Source: Pseudomonadota bacterium
Lineage (GTDB): Bacteria > Pseudomonadota > Alphaproteobacteria > Caulobacterales > Caulobacteraceae
Assembly (NCBI GenBank): GCA_023433585.1
Contig: JAEZCL010000221.1
Span: 1 to 15,250, forward strand
DNA length: 15,250 bases
Reading direction: 5' to 3'
The translations under genes and the position numbers were made by a program. This document shows positions 1 through 7,621 of the stretch, piece by piece (the stretch's first letter is position 1; every line of letters starts with the position of its first letter). The notes under the pieces are model-generated. The model saw only the letters and a list, made by a program, of their open reading frames with translations. It searched no databases and had not been told where the DNA came from.

Positions 1-536
1 ACGCCCGGCGTCACGATCAGGAAGTCCGGACGGCCCGCCGCCAGGGCCAGTTCGCGCACGGCCGCCGCCTCATGCGGGCTGGACACCACCCCGTCGATCC
101 CCGCGTCCAGCGCCTGGCGCACCCTGAGCGCCACCAGATCGGCGGCCAACAGGCTGTGATCGTCGGCGGCCAGGTCCGCGTCGGTCAGGCTGGTCAGGAC
201 GGTGACGCCCAGCACCTTCAGACCCGATCCCGCCGCGCCCTTGCGGGCCGCCGCCATCACCTGGGGCCGGGCGTGGACGGTGACCAGGTCGCAGCCGGAA
301 TGCGCCAGGGCGGCGGCGGCCTTCTCCACCGTCGCGCCGATGTCGTGCAGCTTCCAGTCCAGGAACACCTGTTTGCCCACCGCCTTCAGCTCGCGGGCCA
401 GGGCCATGCCGTCCGTGGCGAACAGCTGAAGGCCGACCTTGTAGAATGACACCGCGTCCCCCAGCCGCTCGGTCAGGGCGCGGGCCTCGTCGGCCGTGGG
501 CAGGTCCAGGGCGCAGATGAGGCGGGGATCGGACAT
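1..536 (-). CDS. pyrF: Orotidine 5'-phosphate decarboxylase, 3' end cut by window edge
   Basis: Catalyses the last step of UMP synthesis, decarboxylating orotidine 5'-phosphate to UMP in the cytoplasm. Reading from the ATG at 534-536, 178 codons are visible; the family is usually about 230 residues, so roughly 50 C-terminal residues lie outside the window. The TIM-barrel active-site residues are visible: Asp11 in ALDL, Lys33 in FYKVG, and the Asp60-x-Lys62-x-x-Asp65 signature in FLDWKLHDI. The visible part ends in the phosphate-loop sequence VTPGV. A GGAG lies about 10 bases before the start, a loose ribosome site, but the start fits the family's short N-terminus. It is divergent from the MarC gene across a 100-base gap. 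No frameshift is seen. The identification is secure; only the missing end is unknown. Confidence 0.95.
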   Translation of the reverse strand, partial: MSDPRLICALDLPTADEARALTERLGDAVSFYKVGLQLFATDGMALARELKAVGKQVFLDWKLHDIGATVEKAAAALAHSGCDLVTVHARPQVMAAARKGAAGSGLKVLGVTVLTSLTDADLAADDHSLLAADLVALRVRQALDAGIDGVVSSPHEAAAVRELALAAGRPDFLIVTPG

Positions 537-558
537 GGGCGGGCGTCTCCGAGGAACA

Positions 559-575
559 CGGGTTGCGAAAACCCG
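559..575. other. Small inverted repeat between pyrF and marC
   Basis: CGGGTT at 559-564 and AACCCG at 570-575 form a perfect 6-base stem around a 5-base GCGAA loop. It lies in the 100-base divergent gap, 23 bases upstream of the pyrF start, and would be in the pyrF leader if transcription starts further out. It may be an operator half-site pair, an RNA hairpin or chance. I see no convincing promoter hexamers in this gap. Confidence 0.25.
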
Positions 576-636
576 CGCCGGGGTGGATAGAGGCGCGACG
601 CGGGGGCGAATTCCATTTTCCGGCTAAGGTGCGGTC

Positions 637-1335
637 ATGAACGCCGTCGATCTCGGGGTCAATCTTTTCGTGGCGCTGTTCGCCCTGGCCGATCCCATCG
701 GCAATGTGCCGATCTTCGCGGCCGCCACCATGGGCGCCACGGCGGCGCAGAGGCGCGGCGTCAGCGGCCTGATCGCCCTGACCATGATCGGGTTCCTGAC
801 CTTCTTCTTCCTCACCGGCCTGGCGCTGCTGGAATTCTTCGGCATCTCGCTGGCGGCGTTCCGCATCGCGGGGGGCATCCTGCTGCTGTTCCTGGGCCTG
901 GACATGACCCGGGACGATTTCCTCAAGACCTTTTCCGACGTGGACCCGTCCAACGATCCGGGCGACGTGCGCGGCTATGCGCGGCGGCGGTTCCAGCGGC
1001 TGGTGGTGCCCATCGCCATTCCGCTGCTGATCGGGCCCGGCGCCATCTCGGCCGTCATCATCCAGGCGGGTGAGGCGAGCCGCATCGGCCCGGCGGGCTG
1101 GGGCGCGGGCATGGCGGCCATCCTGGCGGTGTCGGCGGTGACCTTCGCCTGTTTCTCGGTCTCGGGGCTGATCAGCCGCATTCTGGGAGAAGTGGGCATG
1201 GCCATCGTGGTGCGGGTGCTGGGCCTGATCCTGTGCGCCCTGGCGATCCAGTTCATCATCGTCGGCCTGGGCGAGGCGACGAACGGCTTCATCAATGTGG
1301 GCGCCTCGGCGCCTTACGCCGGCGACGGGCATTGA
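637..1335 (+). CDS. MarC-family integral membrane protein
   Basis: A 232-residue inner-membrane protein of the MarC/UPF0056 family. The family is widespread; its first member was linked to multiple antibiotic resistance but later work did not support that, and its substrate is unknown. The sequence shows about six hydrophobic segments (roughly residues 5-25, 43-68, 72-90, 118-140, 150-175 and 188-212). The conserved proline/glycine motif ADPIGNVPIF follows the first segment, and a second conserved stretch, PLLIGPGAIS, lies near residue 130. A hydrophilic loop rich in Asp and Arg (about 93-116) separates the halves. The ATG at 637 is preceded by AAGG at 626-629 with 7-base spacing, which supports this start. 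It is convergent with the HIT gene, the stops being only 4 bases apart. Family call is secure; function is open. Confidence 0.93.
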   Translation: MNAVDLGVNLFVALFALADPIGNVPIFAAATMGATAAQRRGVSGLIALTMIGFLTFFFLTGLALLEFFGISLAAFRIAGGILLLFLGLDMTRDDFLKTFSDVDPSNDPGDVRGYARRRFQRLVVPIAIPLLIGPGAISAVIIQAGEASRIGPAGWGAGMAAILAVSAVTFACFSVSGLISRILGEVGMAIVVRVLGLILCALAIQFIIVGLGEATNGFINVGASAPYAGDGH

Positions 1336-1339
1336 TCCT

Positions 1340-1755
1340 TCAGGCGGCGCGGATCGCCTCAAGCGCCGCCTGCATGGCCACAGGTTCATAGGAGACGGCC
1401 GGGCCGCGCCCCCAGACCGGATCGGGCCACAGGCCGTCGGCGCGGCGCCGGCCGACCACATGCAGGTGAAGCTGAGCCGTGACATTGCCGATGGCGGCGA
1501 TATTCAGCTTGCCCACAGGTCGTCCGGCCCGGGCGCCGAGATCGCGCGCCAGGCGCCCGGCGCGCACCGTCTCTTCTATCAGCACGGCCCGCTGATCCGC
1601 CGTCAGGTCGTCCAGCTCCACCGCCCCCGCCACACGGGGGATCAGGATCAGCCAGGGAAAGCGCGCGTCGTCCTGAAGCCGGACATGGCACAGGGGCCAG
1701 TCGGCGGCGAACACCGAACCCGCCTGAAACGCCGCATCCGGGGCGAAGGCGCCGG

Positions 1756-1759
<4 letters not shown>
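1340..1759 (-). CDS. HIT-family protein (nucleotide hydrolase/transferase fold)
   Basis: A 139-residue histidine-triad protein. HIT enzymes act on phosphorus bonds of nucleotides, for example diadenosine polyphosphates or nucleotide phosphoramidates; the substrate here is not known. The N-terminal half carries FPWLILIPR (34-42), the usual second-strand motif, and the C-terminal half carries KLNIAAIGN (84-92) followed by QLHLHVVGR (96-104). In the classic triad His-x-His-x-His the first His is Gln96 here, while His98, the likely nucleophile, and His100 remain; this Gln form is common in one proteobacterial subgroup. The ATG at 1757-1759 overlaps the rph stop as ATGA, so translation is probably coupled and the two genes share a transcript. 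No signal peptide is visible. Confidence 0.9.
1341..1372. terminator. Perfect 10-bp hairpin just past the marC stop
   Basis: CAGGCGGCGC at 1341-1350 and GCGCCGCCTG at 1363-1372 are perfect reverse complements around a 12-base loop. The hairpin begins 6 bases after the marC stop and lies within the last codons of the convergent HIT gene. There is no U-tract on either strand, so it is not a textbook intrinsic terminator; it may still block transcription or protect 3' ends. It also encodes the end of the HIT protein, so codon bias alone could contribute to the symmetry. Confidence 0.35.
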
Positions 1760-2472
<713 letters not shown>

Positions 2473-2488
2473 GGTTTTCTCGGGCGTA

Positions 2489-2516
2489 TTGGAACTGGTC
2501 GCCGGGGTGCTTATCC
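2489..2516 (+). promoter_or_regulatory. Weak candidate housekeeping promoter for hrcA-grpE
   Basis: TTGGAAC (2489-2495) and GCTTATCC (2509-2516) are separated by 13 bases. This fits the layout of the Caulobacter housekeeping promoter TTGACGS-N10-14-GCTANAWC, although each box matches at only about four of seven defined positions. It lies 112 bases before hrcA and just upstream of the rph start on the other strand. No CIRCE operator and no good sigma-32 site were seen in the 155-base rph-hrcA gap. Confidence 0.25.
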
Positions 2517-2627
2517 TGAAAGCGTGAGCCTGTCCCGTCCTGACGCCATGAAATCGGTCCGCCTGCGTCCCGCCGCCTCGGCCGACGCGGCGCTTTCGGC
2601 CGTCTGGAACGAACGGGGCGCGCGATC

Positions 2628-3698
2628 ATGAGCCTGTTCGGGCCGTCCGCCCCCCTGGGCGCCCTCGATGAACGGGCGCGCGACATCTTCCGCCGCATCG
2701 TGGAGAGCTATCTGGAGACCGGCGAACCGGTGGGGTCGCGCACCCTGTCCCTGACCGGCGTGTCCCTGTCGCCCGCCTCCATCCGCAACACCATGCACGA
2801 CCTGACCCTGGCGGGACTGCTGCATTCGCCGCACGCCTCGGCCGGACGGGTTCCGACCCACGCGGGCCTGCGCCTGTTCGTGGACGGCCTGCTGGAGGTC
2901 GGGGACGTCAGTCGCGAGGAGCGGCGCGAGATCGACGCGCGGCTGGCGGGACGCGGCAGGAATTTCGACGAGGCCCTGGATGCGGCGTCATCCCTCCTGT
3001 CCGGCCTCGCGGGCGGCGCGGGCGTGGTGGCCAGCCCGGTGCGCGAGACCGGCGTCAAACATGTGGAGTTCGTGGCGCTGGGCCAGGATCAGGCCCTGGC
3101 CGTGCTGGTGGCCGAGGACGGCACGGTGGAGAACCGGCTGATGCCGCTGACGGCCGGCGTCACCCCGTCCACCCTTCAGGAAGCCTCCAACTTCCTCAAT
3201 GCGCGGCTGAAGGGCCGGCCCCTGCATGAGACTCGCCACGAGATGAGCGGCGAACTTCAGGCGGCCCGCCGCGAACTGGACGCCGCCGCCGCCCGTCTGG
3301 TCGAGGACGGCCTGGCGGCCTGGTCCGGCGGTTCAGGCCGGGAGCGCGCCCTGATCGTGCGCGGCCGGGCCAACCTGCTTCAGGACCGGGACGCGCTGGA
3401 GGACCTGGAGCGGGTGCGGGTGCTGTTCGACGACCTGGAGCAGAAAGAGCAGCTGATCGGCCTGCTGGACGGGGTGTCCAGCGCCCAGGGCGTGCGCATA
3501 TTCATCGGCGCGGAAACACGTCTGTTCTCACTTTCGGGTTCCGCCGTGATCGCGGCGCCCTATATGTCGGGCCGACAGCGGGTTCTGGGCGCCATCGGCG
3601 TCATCGGACCCGCCAGGTTGAACTATGCCCGGGTCATTCCGTTGGTGGACTACACCGCGCGGGTGCTCGGCCGGATGCTGGACGGACAGGAAACGTGA
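2628..3698 (+). CDS. hrcA: Heat-inducible transcription repressor HrcA
   Basis: Repressor that binds CIRCE operators (TTAGCACTC-N9-GAGTGCTAA) of heat-shock operons and needs GroEL for activity. The 356 residues show the two standard parts: an N-terminal winged helix (about 10-80) with IFRRIVESYLETGEPVGSRT, SPASIRNTMHDL and the wing sequence HASAGRVPTHAGLR, then the GAF-like HrcA domain (about 105-340) with EFVALG near the beginning and the C-terminal signature GAIGVIGPARLNYARVIPLV. The ATG at 2628 begins the usual short alphaproteobacterial N-terminus; there is no strong ribosome site before it. A 34-residue open frame starting with GTG at 2524 ends with a stop overlapping the hrcA ATG. The hrcA stop overlaps the grpE GTG by four bases, so the two are co-translated. 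Intact. Confidence 0.96.
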   Translation: MSLFGPSAPLGALDERARDIFRRIVESYLETGEPVGSRTLSLTGVSLSPASIRNTMHDLTLAGLLHSPHASAGRVPTHAGLRLFVDGLLEVGDVSREERREIDARLAGRGRNFDEALDAASSLLSGLAGGAGVVASPVRETGVKHVEFVALGQDQALAVLVAEDGTVENRLMPLTAGVTPSTLQEASNFLNARLKGRPLHETRHEMSGELQAARRELDAAAARLVEDGLAAWSGGSGRERALIVRGRANLLQDRDALEDLERVRVLFDDLEQKEQLIGLLDGVSSAQGVRIFIGAETRLFSLSGSAVIAAPYMSGRQRVLGAIGVIGPARLNYARVIPLVDYTARVLGRMLDGQET

Positions 3699-4336
3699 GC
3701 GACACGCCTTACAACAACGACGCCGCCGAAGAGCGGGAAGACGCCGAACTCAACGCCGAGGCGGGGCTGGACGCCGATCCCGAGGGCGGGTTCGCCCATG
3801 AGGACGACCTCGGCCCCGTGGACGCCCTCATCAACGAGCGCGATGAATGGAAGGACCGCGCCCTGCGCGCGGCGGCCGAGGCGGACAACACCCGCCGTCG
3901 GGCCGAGCGCGAGATGAACGACGCCCGCGCCTACGCCATCCAGCGCTTCAGCCGCGACCTTCTGGGCGTGGCCGACAATCTGGCCCGCGCGCTTCAGGCG
4001 GCCCCCAAGGACGTCGCCGACCCGGCCGTCGGCGGTCTGGTCACGGGGCTGGAGATGATCGAAAAGTCGCTGCTGACGGCCTTCGAGAACAACGGGCTGG
4101 TGCGCGTGGCGCCTGAATCGGGCGAGAAGTTCGACCCTAACCTGCACGACGCCATGATGGAGCAGCCGTCCGACACGGTGGCCGCAGGCCTGGTGATCCA
4201 GACCATGCAGCCGGGCTACGCCCTGTTCGGCCGCGTCGTGCGTCCGGCCATGGTGGTGGTCGCCGCGCGCGGCTCGGGCGGCGGCGCGGGCGGCGGCTCG
4301 CAGGAGCCCGGCTCCCGGCTGGACGCCAAGGTGTAG
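3695..4336 (+). CDS. grpE: Nucleotide exchange factor GrpE
   Basis: Co-chaperone that releases ADP from DnaK and so resets the Hsp70 cycle; acts as a dimer in the cytoplasm. The 213 residues comprise an acidic disordered N-terminus (1-42), a long coiled-coil helix (about 43-90, containing ERDEWKDRALRAAAEADNTR), a helical core with DLLGVADNLARAL, and the beta-wing that contacts DnaK, with the family signature FDPNLHDAMM through GYALFGRVVRPAMVVVA. The tail (about 190-213) is Gly- and Ser-rich and probably disordered. The GTG start at 3695 overlaps the hrcA stop as GTGA, with ACAGGA shortly upstream; this overlap and the family N-terminus decide the start. It is separated from dnaK by about 4.6 kb here. 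Intact. Confidence 0.96.
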   Translation: MSDTPYNNDAAEEREDAELNAEAGLDADPEGGFAHEDDLGPVDALINERDEWKDRALRAAAEADNTRRRAEREMNDARAYAIQRFSRDLLGVADNLARALQAAPKDVADPAVGGLVTGLEMIEKSLLTAFENNGLVRVAPESGEKFDPNLHDAMMEQPSDTVAAGLVIQTMQPGYALFGRVVRPAMVVVAARGSGGGAGGGSQEPGSRLDAKV

Positions 4337-4352
4337 GCGGAGGGGCTCCGCC
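4336..4352. terminator. Hairpin filling the grpE / protease convergent gap
   Basis: GGCGGAG (4336-4342) and CTCCGCC (4346-4352) form a perfect 7-bp stem with a 3-base GGG loop. It begins at the last base of the grpE stop codon and ends two bases before the protease stop codon, occupying the whole convergent gap. No T-tract follows on either strand, so efficiency is uncertain. A two-way terminator or 3'-end stabiliser is the likely role. Confidence 0.5.
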
Positions 4353-4353
4353 C

Positions 4354-6627
4354 TCAGAACCCTCGCCGCCAGCCGGCCATCAGCGCATAGCCCAGACCCG
4401 CCTCGCGCCGATGCGTCTCGTGACGGATCACCGTGGCCTCCAGTTGCAGGGCCGAGCCGCCCGGCAGGGTGTGCAGGCTGCGCAGCGACAGGTCCATCTG
4501 GCGGCCGCTGGGACTGGCCGAGAAGGTGCGGCGCGAGAAGGTGACGGGGTCGAAATATTCCTCGGGCACGTCGGCCAAAAGGACGCCGAAGGTTCCGCTT
4601 TCGATGCGCAACGGCTGGGACAACTCCAGTGACAGGCTGCGGCAGCCCAGGCCGAGACGCAGGCAGGTCGTCGTGGCGCCCAGCCGCCAGGTCGAGGACA
4701 GCGCCTCGCCGTCCAGCTGCAGCATCAGGCCGTCCATCTGGGTGCGGCCGACGCCGCCCTCGCCCCACAGGTCAAGGCCGTCCCGCACGCGCCACCCCCA
4801 GCCCGCCGAGACGAAGCGCGTCCGCGACGGCAGGGCGTAGGGCGATTCCGCAGGCAGGAAGCCGCCCAGCGGCGCCAGCCGCTCGTCCAGCGCCCCGCCG
4901 GCCAGGTTCAGCCTCAGCCGTTCACCGGTCCAGCTCGCCCCCGCCCGGGCATAGGATGCGGCGTCCTCCTCCACCGGACGGAACATCATGCGCCGGTCGC
5001 CCACGCCGGTTTCGGCCGAGACGGCGAAGCGGCCGAAGGTCATGGCCCCGCGCATGGCCCGGTCCGCCTGGGTCAGGGCGGCGAAGCCGTCCCCGGCGCC
5101 GGTGCGGAACGGCGCGCGGGCGCCGCCCTGACCGCTCCAGGCGTTCAGCGACAGCCGCCCGGCCTGGACGCCCAGCATGATCTCCTGCCGGTCCTCATGG
5201 CCCATCCATGGCCCTTCGGAGGGGGTGAAGCGGCGCCCGACCGGATCGGGCTCCCTGACGTCGGCCGAGGCGGCCAGATTGATCCGCATGCCCGCCGGGC
5301 CGTCGATGTTCAGGCGCGTGGCGCGGCTGGCGACGGAGCTGGCGGGCTGGAAGCTGCGGCGCGGCGCCGTGGGCCAGGCCGAGCCCATGTCCACACGGAA
5401 CAGCCGCTCGTACTTGTCATAGGCGATGGTGGCCAGGCCCGGCTGGTTCATCAGGGCGTCGCCGAAGGCCGCGCCGATGTGGGCGCCGGGCTCCAGCGCG
5501 ATCTCGACACGGTCGCCGTCGGCCGTGGGCGTGCTGGCGGATCCCAGGGGCTGGAACGCGGCGGCGATATCCAGCAGCCCCCGGCCGTAGGTCTGGTCCA
5601 CGCCCGGATCGCCCAGGTCCGCCGCGCTCTCCAGCAGGATCTGGATGGCCTCCAGCCCCGTCAGATTAGGGAAGGCGTGAAGCAGCAGGGCCAGGGCGCC
5701 CGCCGCGTGCGGCGAGGCGAAGGAGGTGCCGTTGACGCGCCAGCAGCTGGTTCCGCTGCACCCCGTCACCACCCCTTCGCCGGGCGCGACGATATAGTGG
5801 TTGGCCGAAACGCCCGCCCGGTTCGAAAAGCTCGATATGACATTCACGTCGTTGGTCGATCCGACCACGATCACGCCGCCGAGGAAGCGGGGGTCCGACG
5901 CATAGCGGCCGGGCCATTCCGGCGAGGCTTCACCTTCGTTGCCGGCGGCTGCGGCGATCACCACGCCCGCGTTTATGGCGCGCAGCAGGGCCGCCTCGAA
6001 CGCCGCGCCCATGGAGCCTTCGCCGCCCAGTGACAGATTGATGATCTTCGCGCCGTTGGCCACCGCGTAATCCAGGGCCCTGGCCAGGTCGGACGACTTG
6101 AAGCAGACGTCGTCATCCGGATCGGAACAGTCGCTGACGTCGGCGCGGATCGACAGGATGGTGGATTCATAGGCCACCCCGATCGAGCCGAAATCGTTGA
6201 AGGCCGCGCCGATGACGCCCGAGACCAGGGTGCCGTGGTCATCGTCCCCGGTCGGCGTGTCGCGGCCGAGGACGATGTCGGTGGACTGCGGAGAGATGTT
6301 GTCCCGTAGATCCTCGTTGGCGAAGTCGATGCCGGTGTCCACCACCGCCACCGTGATGCCGTCGCCCGTGGCGCCGGCCGTGAAAGCATGGATCGCGCCG
6401 ATGTTCGTCAGGCCGTAGTTGCGCAGATACTCCGCGCTGTTCGGATCAGGAGGGGGCGGCGGCGGCGGGGGGGGAGGCGGCGGAGGTGGAGGCGGAGGGG
6501 GCGGAGGCGTGACGATTCCCCCGCCGCCTCCGCCGCCGCCTCCGCACGCGGCCAGGGGCGAGGCCAGGGCCGTCATGGCCAGGAAAAGCAGCATGGGCTT
6601 CAGGCGCCGCCCGATGGTCATGGACAT
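4354..6627 (-). CDS. Lipoprotein subtilisin-family (S8) protease with autotransporter-like C-terminus
   Basis: A 757-residue predicted surface or outer-membrane serine protease. Residues 1-28 form a lipoprotein signal ending in the lipobox Leu-Ala-Ala-Cys28. Nine Gly (29-37) and twenty Pro (41-60) follow as a stiff spacer. The S8 domain (about 85-330) has Asp97 in VAVVDTGID, His131 in DHGTLVSG, oxyanion Asn230 in AAAGNEGE and nucleophile Ser302 in NGTSFASPHAAG; Cys pairs 167/175 and 290/295 suggest disulfides. Residues about 400-757 are rich in alternating polar/nonpolar strands and end in Phe, as outer-membrane beta-barrels do. The layout recalls neisserial NalP, a lipidated subtilisin autotransporter; the barrel is inferred, not proven. 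The ATG at 6627 has GGAG only 3 bases upstream, so the ATG at 6621, two codons in and 9 bases from GGAG, may be the true start. It lies 41 bases after the hydrolase gene. Confidence 0.88.
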   Translation of the reverse strand: MSMTIGRRLKPMLLFLAMTALASPLAACGGGGGGGGGIVTPPPPPPPPPPPPPPPPPPPPDPNSAEYLRNYGLTNIGAIHAFTAGATGDGITVAVVDTGIDFANEDLRDNISPQSTDIVLGRDTPTGDDDHGTLVSGVIGAAFNDFGSIGVAYESTILSIRADVSDCSDPDDDVCFKSSDLARALDYAVANGAKIINLSLGGEGSMGAAFEAALLRAINAGVVIAAAAGNEGEASPEWPGRYASDPRFLGGVIVVGSTNDVNVISSFSNRAGVSANHYIVAPGEGVVTGCSGTSCWRVNGTSFASPHAAGALALLLHAFPNLTGLEAIQILLESAADLGDPGVDQTYGRGLLDIAAAFQPLGSASTPTADGDRVEIALEPGAHIGAAFGDALMNQPGLATIAYDKYERLFRVDMGSAWPTAPRRSFQPASSVASRATRLNIDGPAGMRINLAASADVREPDPVGRRFTPSEGPWMGHEDRQEIMLGVQAGRLSLNAWSGQGGARAPFRTGAGDGFAALTQADRAMRGAMTFGRFAVSAETGVGDRRMMFRPVEEDAASYARAGASWTGERLRLNLAGGALDERLAPLGGFLPAESPYALPSRTRFVSAGWGWRVRDGLDLWGEGGVGRTQMDGLMLQLDGEALSSTWRLGATTTCLRLGLGCRSLSLELSQPLRIESGTFGVLLADVPEEYFDPVTFSRRTFSASPSGRQMDLSLRSLHTLPGGSALQLEATVIRHETHRREAGLGYALMAGWRRGF
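6448..6543 (-). repeat. Low-complexity Pro/Gly codon tract in the protease gene
   Basis: On the coding strand, nine glycine codons (6517-6543), Ile-Val-Thr, then twenty consecutive CCN proline codons (6448-6507). Codons are mixed (CCG, CCT, CCC, CCA), so the tract is not a simple trinucleotide repeat, but it includes an uninterrupted run of eight C at 6467-6474 (coding strand). It encodes the spacer between the lipidated Cys28 and the protease domain. Such tracts are prone to slippage and to sequencing error. Confidence 0.9.
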
Positions 6628-6668
6628 GATCTCCCCCCAGTGATGCGTCTGTTGAAGCCTTGTCGGCC

Positions 6669-7553
6669 TTAAGCCGAGGTTACGCCCAGGCGGCTTTGAA
6701 AATGATCGAGCAGGCGCATCCAGCCGTCCCGCGCCGCCTCGGCCTGATAGCTGGGCCGATAATCCGCATGGAAGGCGTGGCCCGCGCCCGGATAGACGAT
6801 GATCTCGCTGTCGGTCCGGCCCGCCCGGGCCAGGGCCTCGCGCATGGCCTGGACCGACGACAGCGGTATGCCCCGATCCTCTTCGCCGTAAAGTCCCAGC
6901 ACCGGCGCCCTGAGGTCGGCGGCCAGGTCCACCGGCCAGGGAGCGCCGGCCGACGCCCCCTCGCCCGGCGCCAGGCGGCCGTACCAGGCCACGCCCGCAT
7001 CGAAGGCGGCGAAGCGGGCGACCGCCTGCCACACCACCTTGCCGCCCCAGCAGAAGCCGGTGATCCCCACCCGATCGCTGTCGGCCCAGATCTGGCCGCT
7101 CAGCCAGTCCAGTGTCGCCGCCACGTCGCCCATGACCTGCTCGTATCCGGCCTCGGCCACGATCGCCTGAACCCGCGCCATGTCCGACAGCGGGGCGGGA
7201 TCCTCGACGCGGTTGAAGAAGGCCGGGGCGACGGCCGCATAGCCTTCGTGCGCCAGGCGCCGGCAGACGTCCTGAATATAGGCGTGGACCCCGAAGATCT
7301 CGGAGACGACGATCACCAGCGGAAACGGGCCCTCGCCTTCGGGCCGGGCCACATAGGCGGGCAGGTCGAACCCGTCCGGGGCCGCATAGGTCACGGTTTC
7401 GGTCGCCAGGCCCTGGTCGTCGGTGACCACCGGCTCGGCCGACCGCGACACGGCGGCCGTGGCGTAGCCGGCGAACAGAAGCCCGCCCAGCAATCGGCGG
7501 CTGACGTTGAAATCCCCGGACAGGGGGCCTTCGGGCCGGATCAGATGCGTCAT
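6669..7553 (-). CDS. Dienelactone hydrolase family protein, probably exported by Tat
   Basis: An alpha/beta hydrolase of the dienelactone hydrolase family, 294 residues. The family includes carboxymethylenebutenolidase, but most chromosomal members have unknown substrates. The catalytic triad is visible: Cys168 in GFCWGG, Asp226 in YGEEDRGIP and His259 in GAGHAFHADY; Glu85 in VSEIFG matches the glutamate that activates the cysteine. Residues 17-36 (VSRRLLGGLLFAGYATAAVS) look like a twin-arginine signal, suggesting periplasmic location. I chose the ATG at 7553 because AGGCGGAG lies 7 bases upstream. Longer frames begin at ATG 7577 and at GTG 7625, the last overlapping the AlkB stop by four bases. 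It lies between the AlkB gene and the lipoprotein protease on the same strand, probably one transcript. Confidence 0.9.
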   Translation of the reverse strand: MTHLIRPEGPLSGDFNVSRRLLGGLLFAGYATAAVSRSAEPVVTDDQGLATETVTYAAPDGFDLPAYVARPEGEGPFPLVIVVSEIFGVHAYIQDVCRRLAHEGYAAVAPAFFNRVEDPAPLSDMARVQAIVAEAGYEQVMGDVAATLDWLSGQIWADSDRVGITGFCWGGKVVWQAVARFAAFDAGVAWYGRLAPGEGASAGAPWPVDLAADLRAPVLGLYGEEDRGIPLSSVQAMREALARAGRTDSEIIVYPGAGHAFHADYRPSYQAEAARDGWMRLLDHFQSRLGVTSA

Positions 7554-7621
7554 GTCGAGGCTCCGCCTGTCGATCATGGATTCCGGAACCGACTGTGACG
7601 CCCCCGTGCCGCGAGGTCGAG

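Noticed and set aside
70..1485. 471-codon minus-strand frame across pyrF, the gap and marC
   Set aside because: Conflicts with pyrF in another frame on the same strand and with MarC opposite; Arg/Gly/Ala/Gln-rich shadow translation.
6448..6543. Tandem repeat array or CRISPR-like structure in the G-rich tract
   Set aside because: It is in-frame Pro and Gly coding with irregular codons and no repeat-spacer pattern.
6628..7032. Upstream extension of the protease frame to 7032
   Set aside because: Lies within the dienelactone hydrolase gene in another frame; the lipoprotein signal and ribosome site place the start at 6627 or 6621.
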